The notes under the pieces are model-generated. The model ran no database searches. It had not been told where the DNA came from and saw only the letters and a list, made by a program, of their open reading frames with translations. A program made the position numbers and the translations under genes. This document shows positions 31,127-41,454 of a DNA stretch of 64,000 nt, in pieces. This DNA comes from Arion vulgaris (taxonomy: Eukaryota > Mollusca > Gastropoda > Stylommatophora > Arionidae): the NCBI GenBank assembly GCA_020796225.1, contig CM036761.1:31880928-31944927 (forward strand). Direction: 5' to 3'. The stretch's first letter is position 1; every line of letters starts with the position of its first letter.

Positions 31127-31428
31127 CGAAACACGTAATAACAAAGTACTGTAGTTTTCGTATATTATTTTGATATTTTATTATTTCTCTACTTCTTCCA
31201 CTTCTAGTTTTTCTGCATTTATTTCGTTATTCGTTTTTAGTCACATATTTTCATTCATTTTTCGACCGTTGTAATATCTTTGTCAAAGTCTGTGTGTAGT
31301 GTGCTGTGAAATTCGTTACTCCTGTTGTATTGTTTACTTGATAAAGACCATTTTGTCGAAACGTTGCTGTGTATTGTCATTGTTTTTGTGTTTTGTTAAA
31401 CTACAGTACTTTGTTATTACGTGTTTCA
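31127..31428. repeat. Inverted pair of repeat S modules
   Basis: CGAAACACGTAATAACAAAG at 31127 and AAACTACAGTACTTTGTTAT at 31398 belong to 31-base arms that are reverse complements at 30 of 31 positions, about 240 bases apart. CTTGATAAAGACCATTTTG and GTCGAAACGTTGCTGTG lie inside the right arm side. Confidence 0.75.
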
Positions 31429-31540
31429 CTAGTCTCTATTTCTCAAATTGTTACATTACGTGTTTCACTAGTCTCTATGTCTCAAATTGTTACATTACGT
31501 GTTTCACTTGTCACTATGTCTCAAATTGTTACATTAACAT
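31415..31540. repeat. 39-42 bp tandem repeat (3 copies)
   Basis: ATTACGTGTTTCACTAGTCT followed by CTATGTCTCAAATTGTTAC occurs three times. The unit starts with the end of the repeat S module, so the array grew out of it. Confidence 0.88.
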
Positions 31541-31879
31541 TCACTTTCTAACGAATAGTCTATGTTCAAATGATTTTCTAGTGTTGTTACAATGTTTTCA
31601 GTTTCTTTCTTTTTCTGATTCGCATACTGAACGTTAATTGTTTTCATCCGATGTTTGTCATGATACACTTTAATTTTCTTATTCCGATCGACAAGGTTTT
31701 CTGTAGATTTTAATCATTCCATTATTTTATTGAGTAAACGATACAACAGTAGTGATGAATTTCAAAGAACACTTACAAATGGACGATTACAGAAACATTC
31801 CGACTGTAATCGTACATTATTTTATTGACAACTCTGTAAAGACATTGTCAAGGTTTTCAGTTAGGTTTTGATTTGTTCT
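31541..31879. other. No recognisable feature
   Basis: No matched repeat and no coding signal. Confidence 0.4.
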
Positions 31880-32300
31880 AGATGTAACTCAAATGTCAAG
31901 GCGAACCTTCTGTATGGAGCGGAGACATGGAGAACTACTAAGAGGAATATCATAAAGTTGCAGACATTCATCAATATATGCCTACGCGGGATAATCCATC
32001 TGCGATGGTATGACAAGATCAAAGAGGGAACTGTGGGATAGAGCAGGATAACGGCAAGTGGAATAAGATATAAGGAACAGAAAGTGGCGATGGATATGAC
32101 ACACACTGAGAGAACCCCCTGACAGCATCATGCGACAGGCTCTACGATGGAACCCGCAAGGCAATAGAGGTAAAGGAAGACCCAGGAACATCTGAAGACG
32201 GGAGTTAGAGACGGGATGCAAAAAAATGGGGAAAGAGTGGAAAGATCTGGAAAAGATGACCTAAGATAGGCGGGCTTGAAGGTTTTGGTTGCTGACATAT
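31880..32300 (+). mobile_element. LINE-d tail fragment
   Basis: Frame pieces: NLLYGAETWRTTKRNIIKLQ, LRWYDKIKE, then RKWRWI with GHTLR-like, SIMRQALRWNPQGNR, GRPRN and KEWKDLEKMT. It includes the YGAETW motif that follows the RT core. Stops and frameshifts are frequent. Confidence 0.85.
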
Positions 32301-32700
32301 TCTTCCCTAGAGACGAAGGGTAAAGAAGAAGCTATTGTTCAACATTAACTTATTGCCAACTTCATTATCTCAACCGTCTTTCTGTTGCCGGGGAAAGATC
32401 TGGAAAAGATGACCTAAGATAGGCGGGTTTGGAAGGCTTTGGTAGCGGACATATTCTTCCCTAGAGACGAAGGGTAAAGAAGAAGCTATTGTTCAACATT
32501 AACTTATTGCCAACTTCATTATCTCAACCGTCTTTCTGTTGCCGGGGAAAGATCTGGAAAAGATGACCTTGGATAGGCGGGTTTGGAAGGCTTTGGTAGC
32601 GGACATATTCTTCCCTAGAGACGAAGGGTAAAGAAGAAGCTATTGTTCAACATTAACTTATTGCCAACTTCATTATCTCAACCGCCTGTGTGCTGCCGGG
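32241..32700 (+). repeat. 154-bp tandem triplication across a LINE/SINE junction
   Basis: GAAAGATCTGGAAAAGATGA recurs near 32240, 32394 and 32548. Each unit runs from the LINE-d end through AAGAAGCTATTGTTCAACAT to CTGTTGCCGGGG, which is the first 20 or so bases of a SINE-3 head. The third unit continues into the complete SINE-3, so a segment spanning the junction was copied in tandem. Confidence 0.9.
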
Positions 32701-32940
32701 GCTCGCAAGGGAGCAAAGAATAGTAACATTGCAACCTACAAGACATGTCGTGGAATGCGACTGAGTTATGGGTCTAGGAAGGTACCGTAGTAAATAAAAG
32801 CGTCGCAGAAATCGGATGTGCTGGTCTACTTGTAGGCGCATAACTGGCACAACGTACAATCACTCTTAGGCTCAGATGACAAACAAGTCACAATGAGTGG
32901 TTAACAAGTGGTCGATATGAAGCGCTCAAAGAAAAAGAAT
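32682..32940 (+). mobile_element. SINE-3 copy
   Basis: From CGCCTGTGTGCTGCCGGGGC through AGCGTCGCAGAAATCGGATG and TAACTGGCACAACGTACAAT to GAAGCGCTCAAAGAAAAAG. Full length. Confidence 0.92.
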
Positions 32941-33228
32941 TATCTTAACGATATAAACACAAAAGATGTTGAATATTTTTGCTTGTCGTTAGTCATGTGG
33001 TCTGTTTATGCCATCTCAGTGAAACATATTTTAAAATAGCAGATGCTAGCTTTAGAGAAATATTTGGATCTTTGAATGAAATGATATAGCCCATTTTCGA
33101 ATTACAAAATTGGAATGTCTTGTATTTCAAACTGAAGTCATCAAGTTTTATATAATCATCATCATCAAATAGCTTGTCGGGAGCAGAAATTTTATACACT
33201 AACTGTCCATCTGAATTTCTCTCTGTCA
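32941..33228. other. No recognisable feature
   Basis: A 78-codon minus-strand frame (33229-32993) shows no domain and no repeat match. I do not call it. Confidence 0.35.
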
Positions 33229-33350
33229 TAGGATTATTTCCACAGCCGCCATGCTCATATTATCAGATACATCATGAATCCATCTTCTACGTGGTCTTCC
33301 TCTTCTTCTCTATGCCGAGATGAATCCTTTCATAATAGTCTTCTCCGACA
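33229..33350 (-). mobile_element. LINE-c tail fragment
   Basis: Minus strand follows LINE-c: GACTATTATGAAAGG, GAAGAGGAAGACCACGTAGA (a GRPR-type stretch), AAGATGGATTCATGATGTAT. Confidence 0.75.
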
Positions 33351-33365
33351 AATAAGCAAGGTGGA

Positions 33366-33420
33366 GTGCCGTTTCGACCAAAAGGCTTTAATGAAGTAAA
33401 TGATACAAAACAAACGGCAA
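33366..33420 (-). repeat. Repeat S, left module
   Basis: GTTTCGACCAAAAGGCTTTA, then AATGATACAAAACAAACGG. Reverse of the module at 33806. Confidence 0.6.
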
Positions 33421-33597
33421 AACGTATAAGATTATTCTTATACGCTAGACATGCTAGATACACACGATACATCCTTTAGTTATATATTTTCATTTTAAGA
33501 CAGTTAGAGATTGATCTCCAGACTGTGTTAGTGCTGTATTTTATATGGAAACTGTCTCATATTCGTAATTTTAAAAATATTCTTTGCTTGTTTTTTT

Positions 33598-33795
33598 TTC
33601 CGATTCAGAAGCACTTTGAGCTTTCAGCTCTTCGGCTCGGTGCCATGGACATCATAACTCTTCGGTTCGGTGCCACGAACACCGTAAATCTGGGGAACAT
33701 GTGGCTTTTCTGCCAGCCCGCGGAATTGAACCCGCATTCACAGAGGCCTAGTCACTCGTTTTCCAAAGCGCTACGAACACCCTGGGCAGGCGGGC
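33598..33795 (-). mobile_element. SINE-7 copy
   Basis: Minus strand B-box GGGTTCAATTCCGC is intact. Body GGTGTTCGTGGCACCGAAC, A-rich 3' end next to a poly(T) on the plus strand. It sits between two repeat S modules in opposite orientation. Confidence 0.9.
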
Positions 33796-33805
33796 GTTTG
33801 CTTGT

Positions 33806-33890
33806 TAAAAATCATTTGGTAGAAACATCGCTGTATGTTGATTTTGCACTTTGCAAAACTATATTACTTTGTTTGTACGTGTTTCGTCTT
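33806..33890 (+). repeat. Repeat S, right module
   Basis: GGTAGAAACATCGCTGTATG and AAAACTATATTACTTTGTTT, then GTACGTGTTTCG. Confidence 0.65.
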
Positions 33891-34294
33891 TGCTAAATAG
33901 TTTTATTGCAGAATTGCTTTATATATTGATATATATATATTGATAATAGTATAATGTAAATTCATATTAGTTAGATCGGTTGCTATCTCACAAGGTGTAC
34001 ATACTTTTATGTACACATTATTGCTGAATTTATATTGTTTTAACTATAGTTTAAAATTATGTCATGTACACTCATTTTCTTCGTTATATATCAATATCTG
34101 TTCTGATCCTCTCGTATTCCTCTCGTTTGATGAAAGTGAGGAAAGTCAACAACAATAATGATTTATTCTTATTGAATACTCTTACTGATAGTTTTGTCTC
34201 GTATCGTATTATAATAAAGGCCCATATAATGAGCTCAGATCTAACAATAAGTGAACGTTTTATTTAAAGTTAATTACTTGTAGTTTTCTGTGGA
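33891..34294. other. No recognisable feature
   Basis: AT-rich, short (TA)n near 33930. No coding signal. Confidence 0.4.
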
Positions 34295-34545
34295 TAGTAG
34301 TAGTTAGCACGATCACAATCCAACAGTACCTGGTTCAAACCTCTTCAGCGTGCAATTTGAAAGCAAATTTGTTCCAGTGGACTTTTTACAACGATAAAAA
34401 TAGACCTCACCGTTCAGAAAGCAATGGCAAACTACTAAACATATAAGTGGTGGGTGACTAGGAGATCAGCGACTCGTTTACTGTGGTTGATAGCAACGTT
34501 CTGTAAAGGATATGCCACGATTTTCACTTTCACTTTACTTCTCCA
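34295..34545 (+). mobile_element. SINE-6b copy
   Basis: B-box GGTTCAAACCT, core CAGAAAGCAATGGCAAACTA, then GTTGATAGCAACGTTCTG and GGATATGCCACGATTTTC. The best 6b copy here. Confidence 0.9.
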
Positions 34546-35079
34546 AAGACTGGAAAACGTTATCAACAAATATGAATAACTATTTGTTAATTTATATCAA
34601 ATGAAAATGAATTAAAAAATTTACCACTTTTAAGTTGCGCTCAAAGCTGATCACATATGTGCATTGTTATCTGCAGGTTCACATATGCATACAATCATAT
34701 CCATCTATGATTGCACACACACACTGCTGTTAGCTTTGAACAATTAGTACTCATTGACAAGGGGAAAACATTTCAAGGTTTGCTTGAAATATAAACCAGC
34801 TACAAAGCTACCCTTCCTTATTCATTAAATATATTTTAGCCTGTGGCAACTCGACCTCGAGCTGTAATTATTATTAGTGTTATAGAGAAGCAGAAAGAGA
34901 AAAAGACGAGAAAAAGAGAGAAAAAGAAATACTGTAAAACTGGTTATTGTGTCAGAACGTGATGCATATCTATGTGCTGAATATCTTATCTCATTATATA
35001 GTTCAGTAGTTAGCAATCATATTAATATATATATATATATATCTGTGTACCGGGTGGTTACGGAAGATTAAGCGCCAGA
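34546..35079. other. No recognisable feature
   Basis: AT-rich, with a short purine-rich patch (34885-34930) and (AT)n at 35027-35042. Confidence 0.4.
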
Positions 35080-35765
35080 AAATAAAGACATTACAATAGG
35101 GAAAAATTAAGGCAACGAATTATTGAGAAACGAAGACGATGTCTATGTCTAAACTTTTCATCTCCCATACATCTTGTCTGTTAAAAATCTTACGGTTGTT
35201 CTGGTCAACAACTATCATTTACCAAGAACTGCTTACACGGTGTCACCAAAAGAATATGAATACTTGCATCCTAAAGAGACGATGGAAATGGACGGAACAT
35301 GCGATACGCATGTAGAGTAGCTCTGTCACGAAAACTGCACTAAGATTGAAATCAGAATGCAAAAAAAAAAACATGGAATACTGAAAACGACGTTGATGAG
35401 TACAGTAGAACATGAAATGAAAGAAATTAATAACAGGCTGGAACAGAATACAGTAGAACATGAAATGAAAGAAATGAATGACAGGCTGGAACAGAATACA
35501 GTAGAACATGAAATGAAAGAAATGAATGACAGGCTGGAACAGAATACAGTAGAACATGAAATGAAAGAAATGAATGACAGGCTGGAACAGAATACAGAAG
35601 AACATGAAATGAAATAAATAAATAACAGGCTGGAACAGAATACAGAAGAACATGAAATGAAAGAAATGAATGACAGGCTGGAACAGAATACAGAAGAATA
35701 CAAAGAAAAGATAAGAACAACGTGCATATTTTGCTACCCTAAGCACCAGGAACTCCACATTCTAG
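35080..35765 (+). mobile_element. LINE-f tail with internal tandem expansion
   Basis: Sequence matches LINE-f at 57 kb before the array (KRRWKWTEHAIRM-type frame) and after it (the 57-kb counterpart reads AFASALRACG). Between them lies a 48-bp array. A normal LINE-f tail has one TVEQELKEM-type unit; this copy has about six. Confidence 0.85.
35401..35695 (+). repeat. 48-bp in-frame array inside LINE-f (~6 copies)
   Basis: The unit encodes TVEHEMKEMNDRLEQN, exactly 16 codons, so the frame is kept through at least four units until a TAA at about 35616. Later units change TVEH to TEEH. The predicted product is helical and coiled-coil-like, but it comes from a dead LINE end. Confidence 0.93.
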
Positions 35766-35945
35766 ATTGAGAGAGGGATGCCGTCTGTTTTGCAAGGATT
35801 CCCATGTCAGAACCTTCTTCAACTCTAAATGTTAACTTTATTAATATTTGTTTGTGAAACTTTGGAATAGACAGAGATTACACTGTTACAAACTTCTTAT
35901 TCAAATGCTAACTTATATTCTATCCTGTTTTAATGGTTCTCTATC

Positions 35946-36205
35946 GCCTGTTTGGTGCAGGTGCCCGCAAGGGAAACAAAAAATAGTAACACTGCGACCT
36001 ACAAGGTATGTCGTATCAGGCGCGTGAGGTAGGGGTCTAGAAATACTACCCTGGTAAATAAAAGTCGTCGCAGAAATCGGATGTGCTGGTCTACTTGTAG
36101 GCACATAACTGGCACTAAGTACAACCGCTCAGATCACATACAGATCACACATATTTGTTAACAAATGGTCGATATAGAACGTTCGAAGAAGAGGAAGAAG
36201 AGACG
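35946..36205 (+). mobile_element. SINE-3 copy
   Basis: CGCCTGTTTGGTGCAGGTGC head, TCGTCGCAGAAATCGGATG, TAACTGGCACTAAGTACAAC, GAACGTTCGAAGAAGAGGAA end. Complete, diverged. Confidence 0.9.
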
Positions 36206-36743
36206 AATGAATCTCTATAACAGTTATTCATATTTTAAACACAGCAAAATAAATCATTCTACAATATAGTAAAATATTAAAGAACACACTAATAGAAAGT
36301 GGAGAAGAGCAGAAAAAAAACATACTCTAACCATTAGACTCAGTTCATATTTTGACAACACTGAAATCTAATAACATGTAATGCATTATATGAAAGTGAA
36401 TCCTGAGATTCAAAATACAGACTGACAATAATTGATCTCGTTTTTGTGTTGCTGTTTTTATTTATTTTTGCTGGAGCAGGTAAAAATGACTCTTAATGGA
36501 TCATCTGACTTCCTTTATGAAGTGCACCAAAATATCACAAACTTAACAATGTGTTGGCGGATGATAATATATTTTGTGAAGCCAATTATATTATAATGAA
36601 ATGAGAAAATGAAGGTACTAAACACATTAACGATATATGGCAATATTACGAAAGCAAGATAATATGATTAATTAAATATGTAAAATTATACCAATGGACT
36701 GTAGGTCGTATAAATAGTGACTTCATACTCATTCATTAACCGT
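36206..36743. other. No recognisable feature
   Basis: AT-rich, no matched repeat. Confidence 0.4.
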
Positions 36744-37004
36744 ACGCCTGTGTGGTGTCGGGGCCGACAAGGGAAGCAAAGGATAGTACCACTGCGACCT
36801 ACAAGACATACTGTAAGAGGCGACTGATGTAGGACCTAGGAGAGCTAAACTTGTAAATAAAAAGCGTCCTAGAAATTGGATGTGCTGGTCTACTTTTAGG
36901 CGCCTATCTGGCACAACGTGGAGTCGTTCTTATGTTCAGATAACATAGAAATCATACAGAGTGGTTAACAAGTGGAGGATATGGAGCGTTCAAAGAAGAA
37001 GAAT
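36744..37004 (+). mobile_element. SINE-3 copy
   Basis: CGCCTGTGTGGTGTCGGGGC head, AAGCGTCCTAGAAATTGGAT, then GGAGCGTTCAAAGAAGAAG end. Confidence 0.9.
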
Positions 37005-37261
37005 TTATTAACTTTAGATCTATATTTTTGGTTAGCTAGTATTTCGTGTTAGTTTTTATGTTTTCTTGATCAAGGCGTATGGTCGTAACGTCGATTGTTG
37101 TCATTTTACATGCTTAATTATCCATTTACATTGCTTTTGTAATGTTGCAAATATCTGCCCTCATTTATATCGCCCATTTACTCAGTATTATTGCATCCTT
37201 CCAATGGTTTTCTTCAGATCTGAACTGATCAGTTCTGACTACATTAGATCTGTAGTTCTCG

Positions 37262-37592
37262 AGTGGGGACGGGGCCCAAATTTGGGTGTAAAGAAGAGAA
37301 CTACTGCTACCTGCCACGCATGTCGTAAGAGGCGACTAAGGAGGTTGGGTGTGGGGCAAGCTACCCCACGCCGTGAAAACACTAGATGGCTACCGAACGG
37401 AGAGCGAACCGAGTAAACGCTGGCTGAAACCGAACACTTCGCCGAAGGATAAGCACCAGAGCTCCAAATGGTGCTTAAGATGTGACGTAAAACACACCAA
37501 TGCTAGGCCAGCATGAATCAGATTTCCACATGAACAGAATTTATGGGGAGATCTGGTACATCGGTCGTGATCGAGAGAGAGAGAGAGAGAGA
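37262..37592 (+). mobile_element. SINE-4 copy
   Basis: GAGTGGGGACGGGGCCCAAA head with TGTCGTAAGAGGCGACTAAG, then GAACCGAGTAAACGCTGGC, GATCTGGTACATCGGTCG and a (GA)n end. The head is complete here, unlike the 14.5-kb copy. Confidence 0.92.
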
Positions 37593-37647
37593 TCTGTGGG
37601 TTTCCGTACGTCGTCTAAATCTGCTAAAATAATCGACGCATAAAAGT

Positions 37648-37895
37648 TAATTGCATATCCTTTACATGATTTTGCGACTCAACCCCAGCTTTATAACGCT
37701 TTTTTGTAATTTTTCTAGGCATTATTACGTTCAGTAGTTTGCCATTTCTTTCTGAACGGGTGTTGCAATCGTACTTTTGTAAACATCGATGCGAAACAAT
37801 TTGCAACCAACCTGTCCGCAGCGTGATTCGAACTCAAAACGTCAAGGTTAATAGACTTAGTCACTATCCCCTAAGCCAAATACGCCACCAATCCA
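37648..37895 (-). mobile_element. SINE-6a copy
   Basis: Minus strand: GGCTTAGGGGATAGTGACTA (A-box), GAGTTCGAATCACGC (B-box), core CAGAAAGAAATGGCAAACTA, 3' end ATGCAATTAACTTTT. Confidence 0.92.
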
Positions 37896-37904
37896 CGCTT
37901 ACGC

Positions 37905-38155
37905 ATCTATACAATAATTCATCTCTTACTGTTATACGTTACATAGGGTCTGCAAGCAATGTTTCCATACCGCTCTATCTTGGGCAACTATCTCAATCTC
38001 CTCCAAGAACCTGACACCGATATTTCTTGCCTCTCTCTACAAAGTTAGTTTCAGGGTCTACTTAGGTCGTCCTCTCTTTCTTCAACTGTCCCCATCCCAC
38101 TACAATGCTTGCTTGGATATTCTTTGATCATTTCTTCTCAAGGTGTGTCCAACAT
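37905..38155 (-). mobile_element. LINE-a part of a chimeric LINE
   Basis: Minus strand: TGTTGGACACACCTTGAGAA (GHTLRR-like), then KQAL- and RKRGRP-type frames, TTGCCCAAGATAGAGCGGTA and the CTATGTAACGTATAAC end. Degraded reading frame. Confidence 0.85.
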
Positions 38156-38218
38156 ATTGCGTAGACACTTCATCTCTCTCGTGACTAGTTTTCTTCTATC
38201 ATTTGATGCCAGCGTCGA
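38156..38218 (-). mobile_element. LINE-b part of a chimeric LINE
   Basis: Minus strand encodes RRKLVTREMKCLR, diagnostic for LINE-b, and then switches within a few bases to LINE-a. No target duplication is seen at the junction. Confidence 0.8.
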
Positions 38219-38539
38219 CAATAGATTGTTTATTAACCAATCTTTCTCAATGTTTTGATCTTGATTATGTTCATATTATTTATATCTTCTATTAGCAAAA
38301 TATTGTTATCATATCGAAAAAGAATTCTGCCGGCAAAACATATTAGACATATTAGACATATTAGACATATTATATATCATATTCAACATATCTTACTCCT
38401 TCATTCGTATCTCTGTTTGTTATCCACTACGCTTATTTGTAGTTTCTTCGTTAGTATTTATATTTCTTTCTTGATTTATTCATATTGTGTAGCACAACCA
38501 TTTTAAACTTTGTATTATCGCGAACCACTTTTATATACA
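38219..38539. other. No gene; 9-bp tandem patch
   Basis: ATTAGACAT-type units at about 38338-38372. The rest is AT-rich without a match. Confidence 0.5.
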
Positions 38540-38665
38540 TATTTTTCAAATATATTTTTCTGTTTAAAATGTCAAAAATCCTGATATTACTAAAAGCGTT
38601 TGAGGACACCCTGTGAGTACCTCGCGAACCCTAAGGAGTCCTCGAACCCCAGTTTGGGAAATGCT
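38540..38665 (+). mobile_element. hAT4 right end
   Basis: TTTCTGTTTAAAATGTCAAA, CGTTTGAGGACACC and CCAGTTTGGGAAATGCTTG align with the right end of the hAT4 element at 55521-56036. The left end was not found. Confidence 0.7.
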
Positions 38666-39454
38666 TGTGTAGCGTGTCTTTCTGTATTTCATCGTTCTCT
38701 TGTTGACAACTACTATCTAAAACTACATCTGTCATTTATTTGCGACTAGTTCTATTCTGTTTCTCATCATATTCAACAGCAATACCTACTCTCGAAGGAC
38801 ATTTATATCTGCCCATTGATCCCCAATTTATTTTCTCTCTCTCTTACTTGCCCAGTGTCATTTTTCAATTTTCCTTGGCAAATCGTTTCAGAAATGCGTC
38901 CATCTACTTCAATAGAATATCATTTTGTAAATTGAGAGGGTCTTGAAAACCTCCAGCTGTTCATGTAAGTACCTCATTCCCTCTTGTCACTTCCGTTGAT
39001 GACAGTTAATAGATCGTCAACGGTCTCTCTATATCCCCCATGTTATCACATGATCACATGCAAATTGTGTCACTGTTAAGAGTGAATCAATCTTGTCTTA
39101 CTCGTGAAGATGTCTGCAAGAACCGAGGAAAATCTGAGTGAAGTTTTGATTTTATTGTTGAGTGTTTGATCGAGCACAATGTGGTTTCTTCCACAATATC
39201 GATTGAGATTGTTTCTTGTCGCATTTTCCAGACATCGTAACTATGCAGAAATGAGAAGTTGCATAAATTTATAGTGAAGAGATTGAAAAGCGATTAATTT
39301 TACAAAAAAATCGACGGCTTATGTGATCATTATTTACTTAACTATTGATACCTTCAAATATAACAGAAAAGACTGCCCTTTTTGGCTGAAATAAAAGAAA
39401 TTGAACATGGTAATATTTGAACAAGGATTGGTAATGGCAGACATCACATAATTT
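38666..39454. other. No recognisable feature
   Basis: About 790 bases with no matched repeat and no convincing reading frame. Confidence 0.4.
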
Positions 39455-39895
39455 TGAACTTCGATTGATTGAGTGATTGATATGACCATCATAATTGCAC
39501 TTTGGTGAGTAACCACGTGTGCTCCAATCTTTTTCTTACACAAGAAGATCTCAGCTGTAGTGTACGAACTCCGTAGCAGCGGCGAGGGTCCCCGATATAA
39601 TTTTGAAGGTGGTGAAGATATTTTGAACAAATTTTAGTTTTTAATATTTTTTCAAATGAGTTTTGTCCAGGCAGCAGCTTTCCAGCCTACTCTTTTCAGG
39701 GTTCTTTTGCGTGCTCAAATTGAAAGCATGATCTACGTTTTATCTCCCGTTTCCGATAGGACTAGGAACGTGATCTCCCTTACACCGAGATCAAGGATCT
39801 CTTGAAAAATATCCTGATTGCTTATCGAGGGAGCGAACCGGTTGCTTTTGATACGAGAGTCGAGCACCTAACGTGTACGCTAGAGAGACCACACT
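39455..39895 (-). mobile_element. SINE-1 copy, full length
   Basis: Minus strand starts GTGGTCTCTCTAGCGTACAC, GTTAGGTGCTCGACTCTCG, B-box-like CGGTTCGCTCCC, then CAAGAGATCCTTGATCTCGG and the 3' part ending in degraded ATCA. This copy and that at 54.4 kb define the tRNA-like head. Confidence 0.9.
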
Positions 39896-40047
39896 TTTGA
39901 TTAAATAATTGGAAAAAATATTGTTGAGATTGTGACACTTCAAGAAGAACAAGTCTGGTATATCTTCGTCTCTTAAATGTGAATTTATATTTAAATATGG
40001 ACAATAACACTGAAAACAGTACATAATCAAAAAGTTGTTGTACTGAG
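39896..40047. other. No recognisable feature
   Basis: Short unmatched stretch. Confidence 0.35.
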
Positions 40048-40262
40048 CAGAACTTTGCCACCATAATAGTTCATCTGAATGTTTGTCTCACTTACTCCAG
40101 AACTTCCACCACTGCAGCCATCTTAAATTACATCATAAATCATCCATCATTACAGGTAGTCTTTCTCTTCTTTTCTTTGCCGGGATGCCTTCTTCTATAG
40201 TGGTCTTCTCAACCCTCGTGTCACTTTATATGTCAAAAATACTCAATTTTTCTTGTTGTATT
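40048..40262 (-). mobile_element. LINE-c tail fragment
   Basis: Minus strand: TTGACATATAAAGTGACACG, ATAGAAGAAGGCATCCCGGC (EGGIPA-type), AGATGGCTGCAGTGGTGG, then GGTGGCAAAGTTCT near the end. The codons are disrupted. Confidence 0.8.
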
Positions 40263-40689
40263 CTGTATTACTGTTAGAATTATCTAGATATCTTCTTGCC
40301 AGGTACTATGCCATTACTTTCCTTTCTGGCAGTGACCATTTTGGTCCACGATCTTATCAATTGTCCCTATTACATACTCGTACATACTCTGCCTACCGTC
40401 GTGAATTTTAAGACTATAACCATTGACACTCTGTCGACTGCTGCCGCACTCCTCCATCACCTGGATCCATGGCTTTAAGTTACACTGCTGTGGGGCAAGT
40501 GGGGGGAGTAAACGGGTACTCTTGTCTTGCCGAAGGGTGTCTCGTTTACTAGCGTAGAAAAGGAGGCGACTGCCATCTCTTGTGATAAAAGTTTACCTTT
40601 ACACCGAAACCCTGTCTTATAATAGCAGAAATACAGGACGAACAATAAATTGTATATTAGCAGAAAGATAATCCGAGCAGTATTCAAGA

Positions 40690-41275
40690 ATTTGAAAATG
40701 ACTAAAGATATACAGGGTGTTCAAGATAATAGCAGCCTGTGAATGGAGTCAATCTGGCATATATGTATGAAAATGAGAAGGTTCAGTTATGACGTAGTAT
40801 AGGTCAAGGTTATGTGACGGTATGTAATTGTAGTGCGGGAAGGGGCGATGAACAAATGTGACGTAAAACGAGCTAGTCAGAACCGGTTTAAATAGTACAT
40901 AAACATAACGCGATAGATTATCTGGCAACTTTCGATTTGTCAATGGGGCTGCTTTAATCTTGAACACCCTGTAGAATGTAACTTTAATACATTTGAAAAT
41001 AGATGTCAGCATCAAATAATGAAGATAAAATGGGACATATTCAGAAGTGATCAAATCAGATACATATCTGGTCAAATACTAGTAACAACTGTTATAAGAA
41101 TGTGAATAATGAGATATCTTTGACATACCTTGAGAAAAAAAAATAAAACAGTACAAAAGAAGGCATTTGAATGGGAGGTAAAAGGTTCAAGAAAGAGAGA
41201 ACTCAAGAATTATCTGACTTAATTCCACAGACGAACCAGCTAGTTGCTCAGGACAGAGTGATATGGAGAAATTAA
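40690..41275 (+). mobile_element. LINE-a tail split by a mariner-like MITE
   Basis: TTGAAAATGACTAAAGATA precedes the MITE. TTTGAAAATAGATGTCAGC, GTCAAATACTAGTAACAACT and GATATGGAGAAATTA follow it. The order matches the continuous copy at 26.7 kb. Heavily mutated. Confidence 0.85.
40713..40971. mobile_element. mariner/Tc1-like MITE with TA target duplication
   Basis: Termini CAGGGTGTTCAAGATAA and TTAATCTTGAACACCCTG are inverted repeats, and TA flanks both sides. It is 259 bases with no transposase frame; the minus-strand open frame through it is incidental. A second copy is at 50.5 kb. Confidence 0.92.
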
Positions 41276-41280
41276 GCACC

Positions 41281-41302
41281 ATATATATATATATATATAT
41301 AT
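41281..41302. repeat. (AT)n microsatellite
   Basis: Eleven AT units just after the LINE-a end. Confidence 0.9.
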
Positions 41303-41454
41303 CTTATACTGTCAGTTAGATAGTCGGATCAATATATCATATTGATATAGTTGTAGCAGATGTTATCATACAGCAAACCTTTGATTTCTGTGTCCTTAAA
41401 CAGAAGAAAACATAGAACATGACTTCATTGCACCGGGTTTTATGGCTCGGTCCC

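Noticed and set aside
35243..35758. 171-codon minus-strand frame with repeated CILFQPVIHFFHFMF-like units
   Set aside because: It is antisense to the 48-bp array inside the LINE-f tail.
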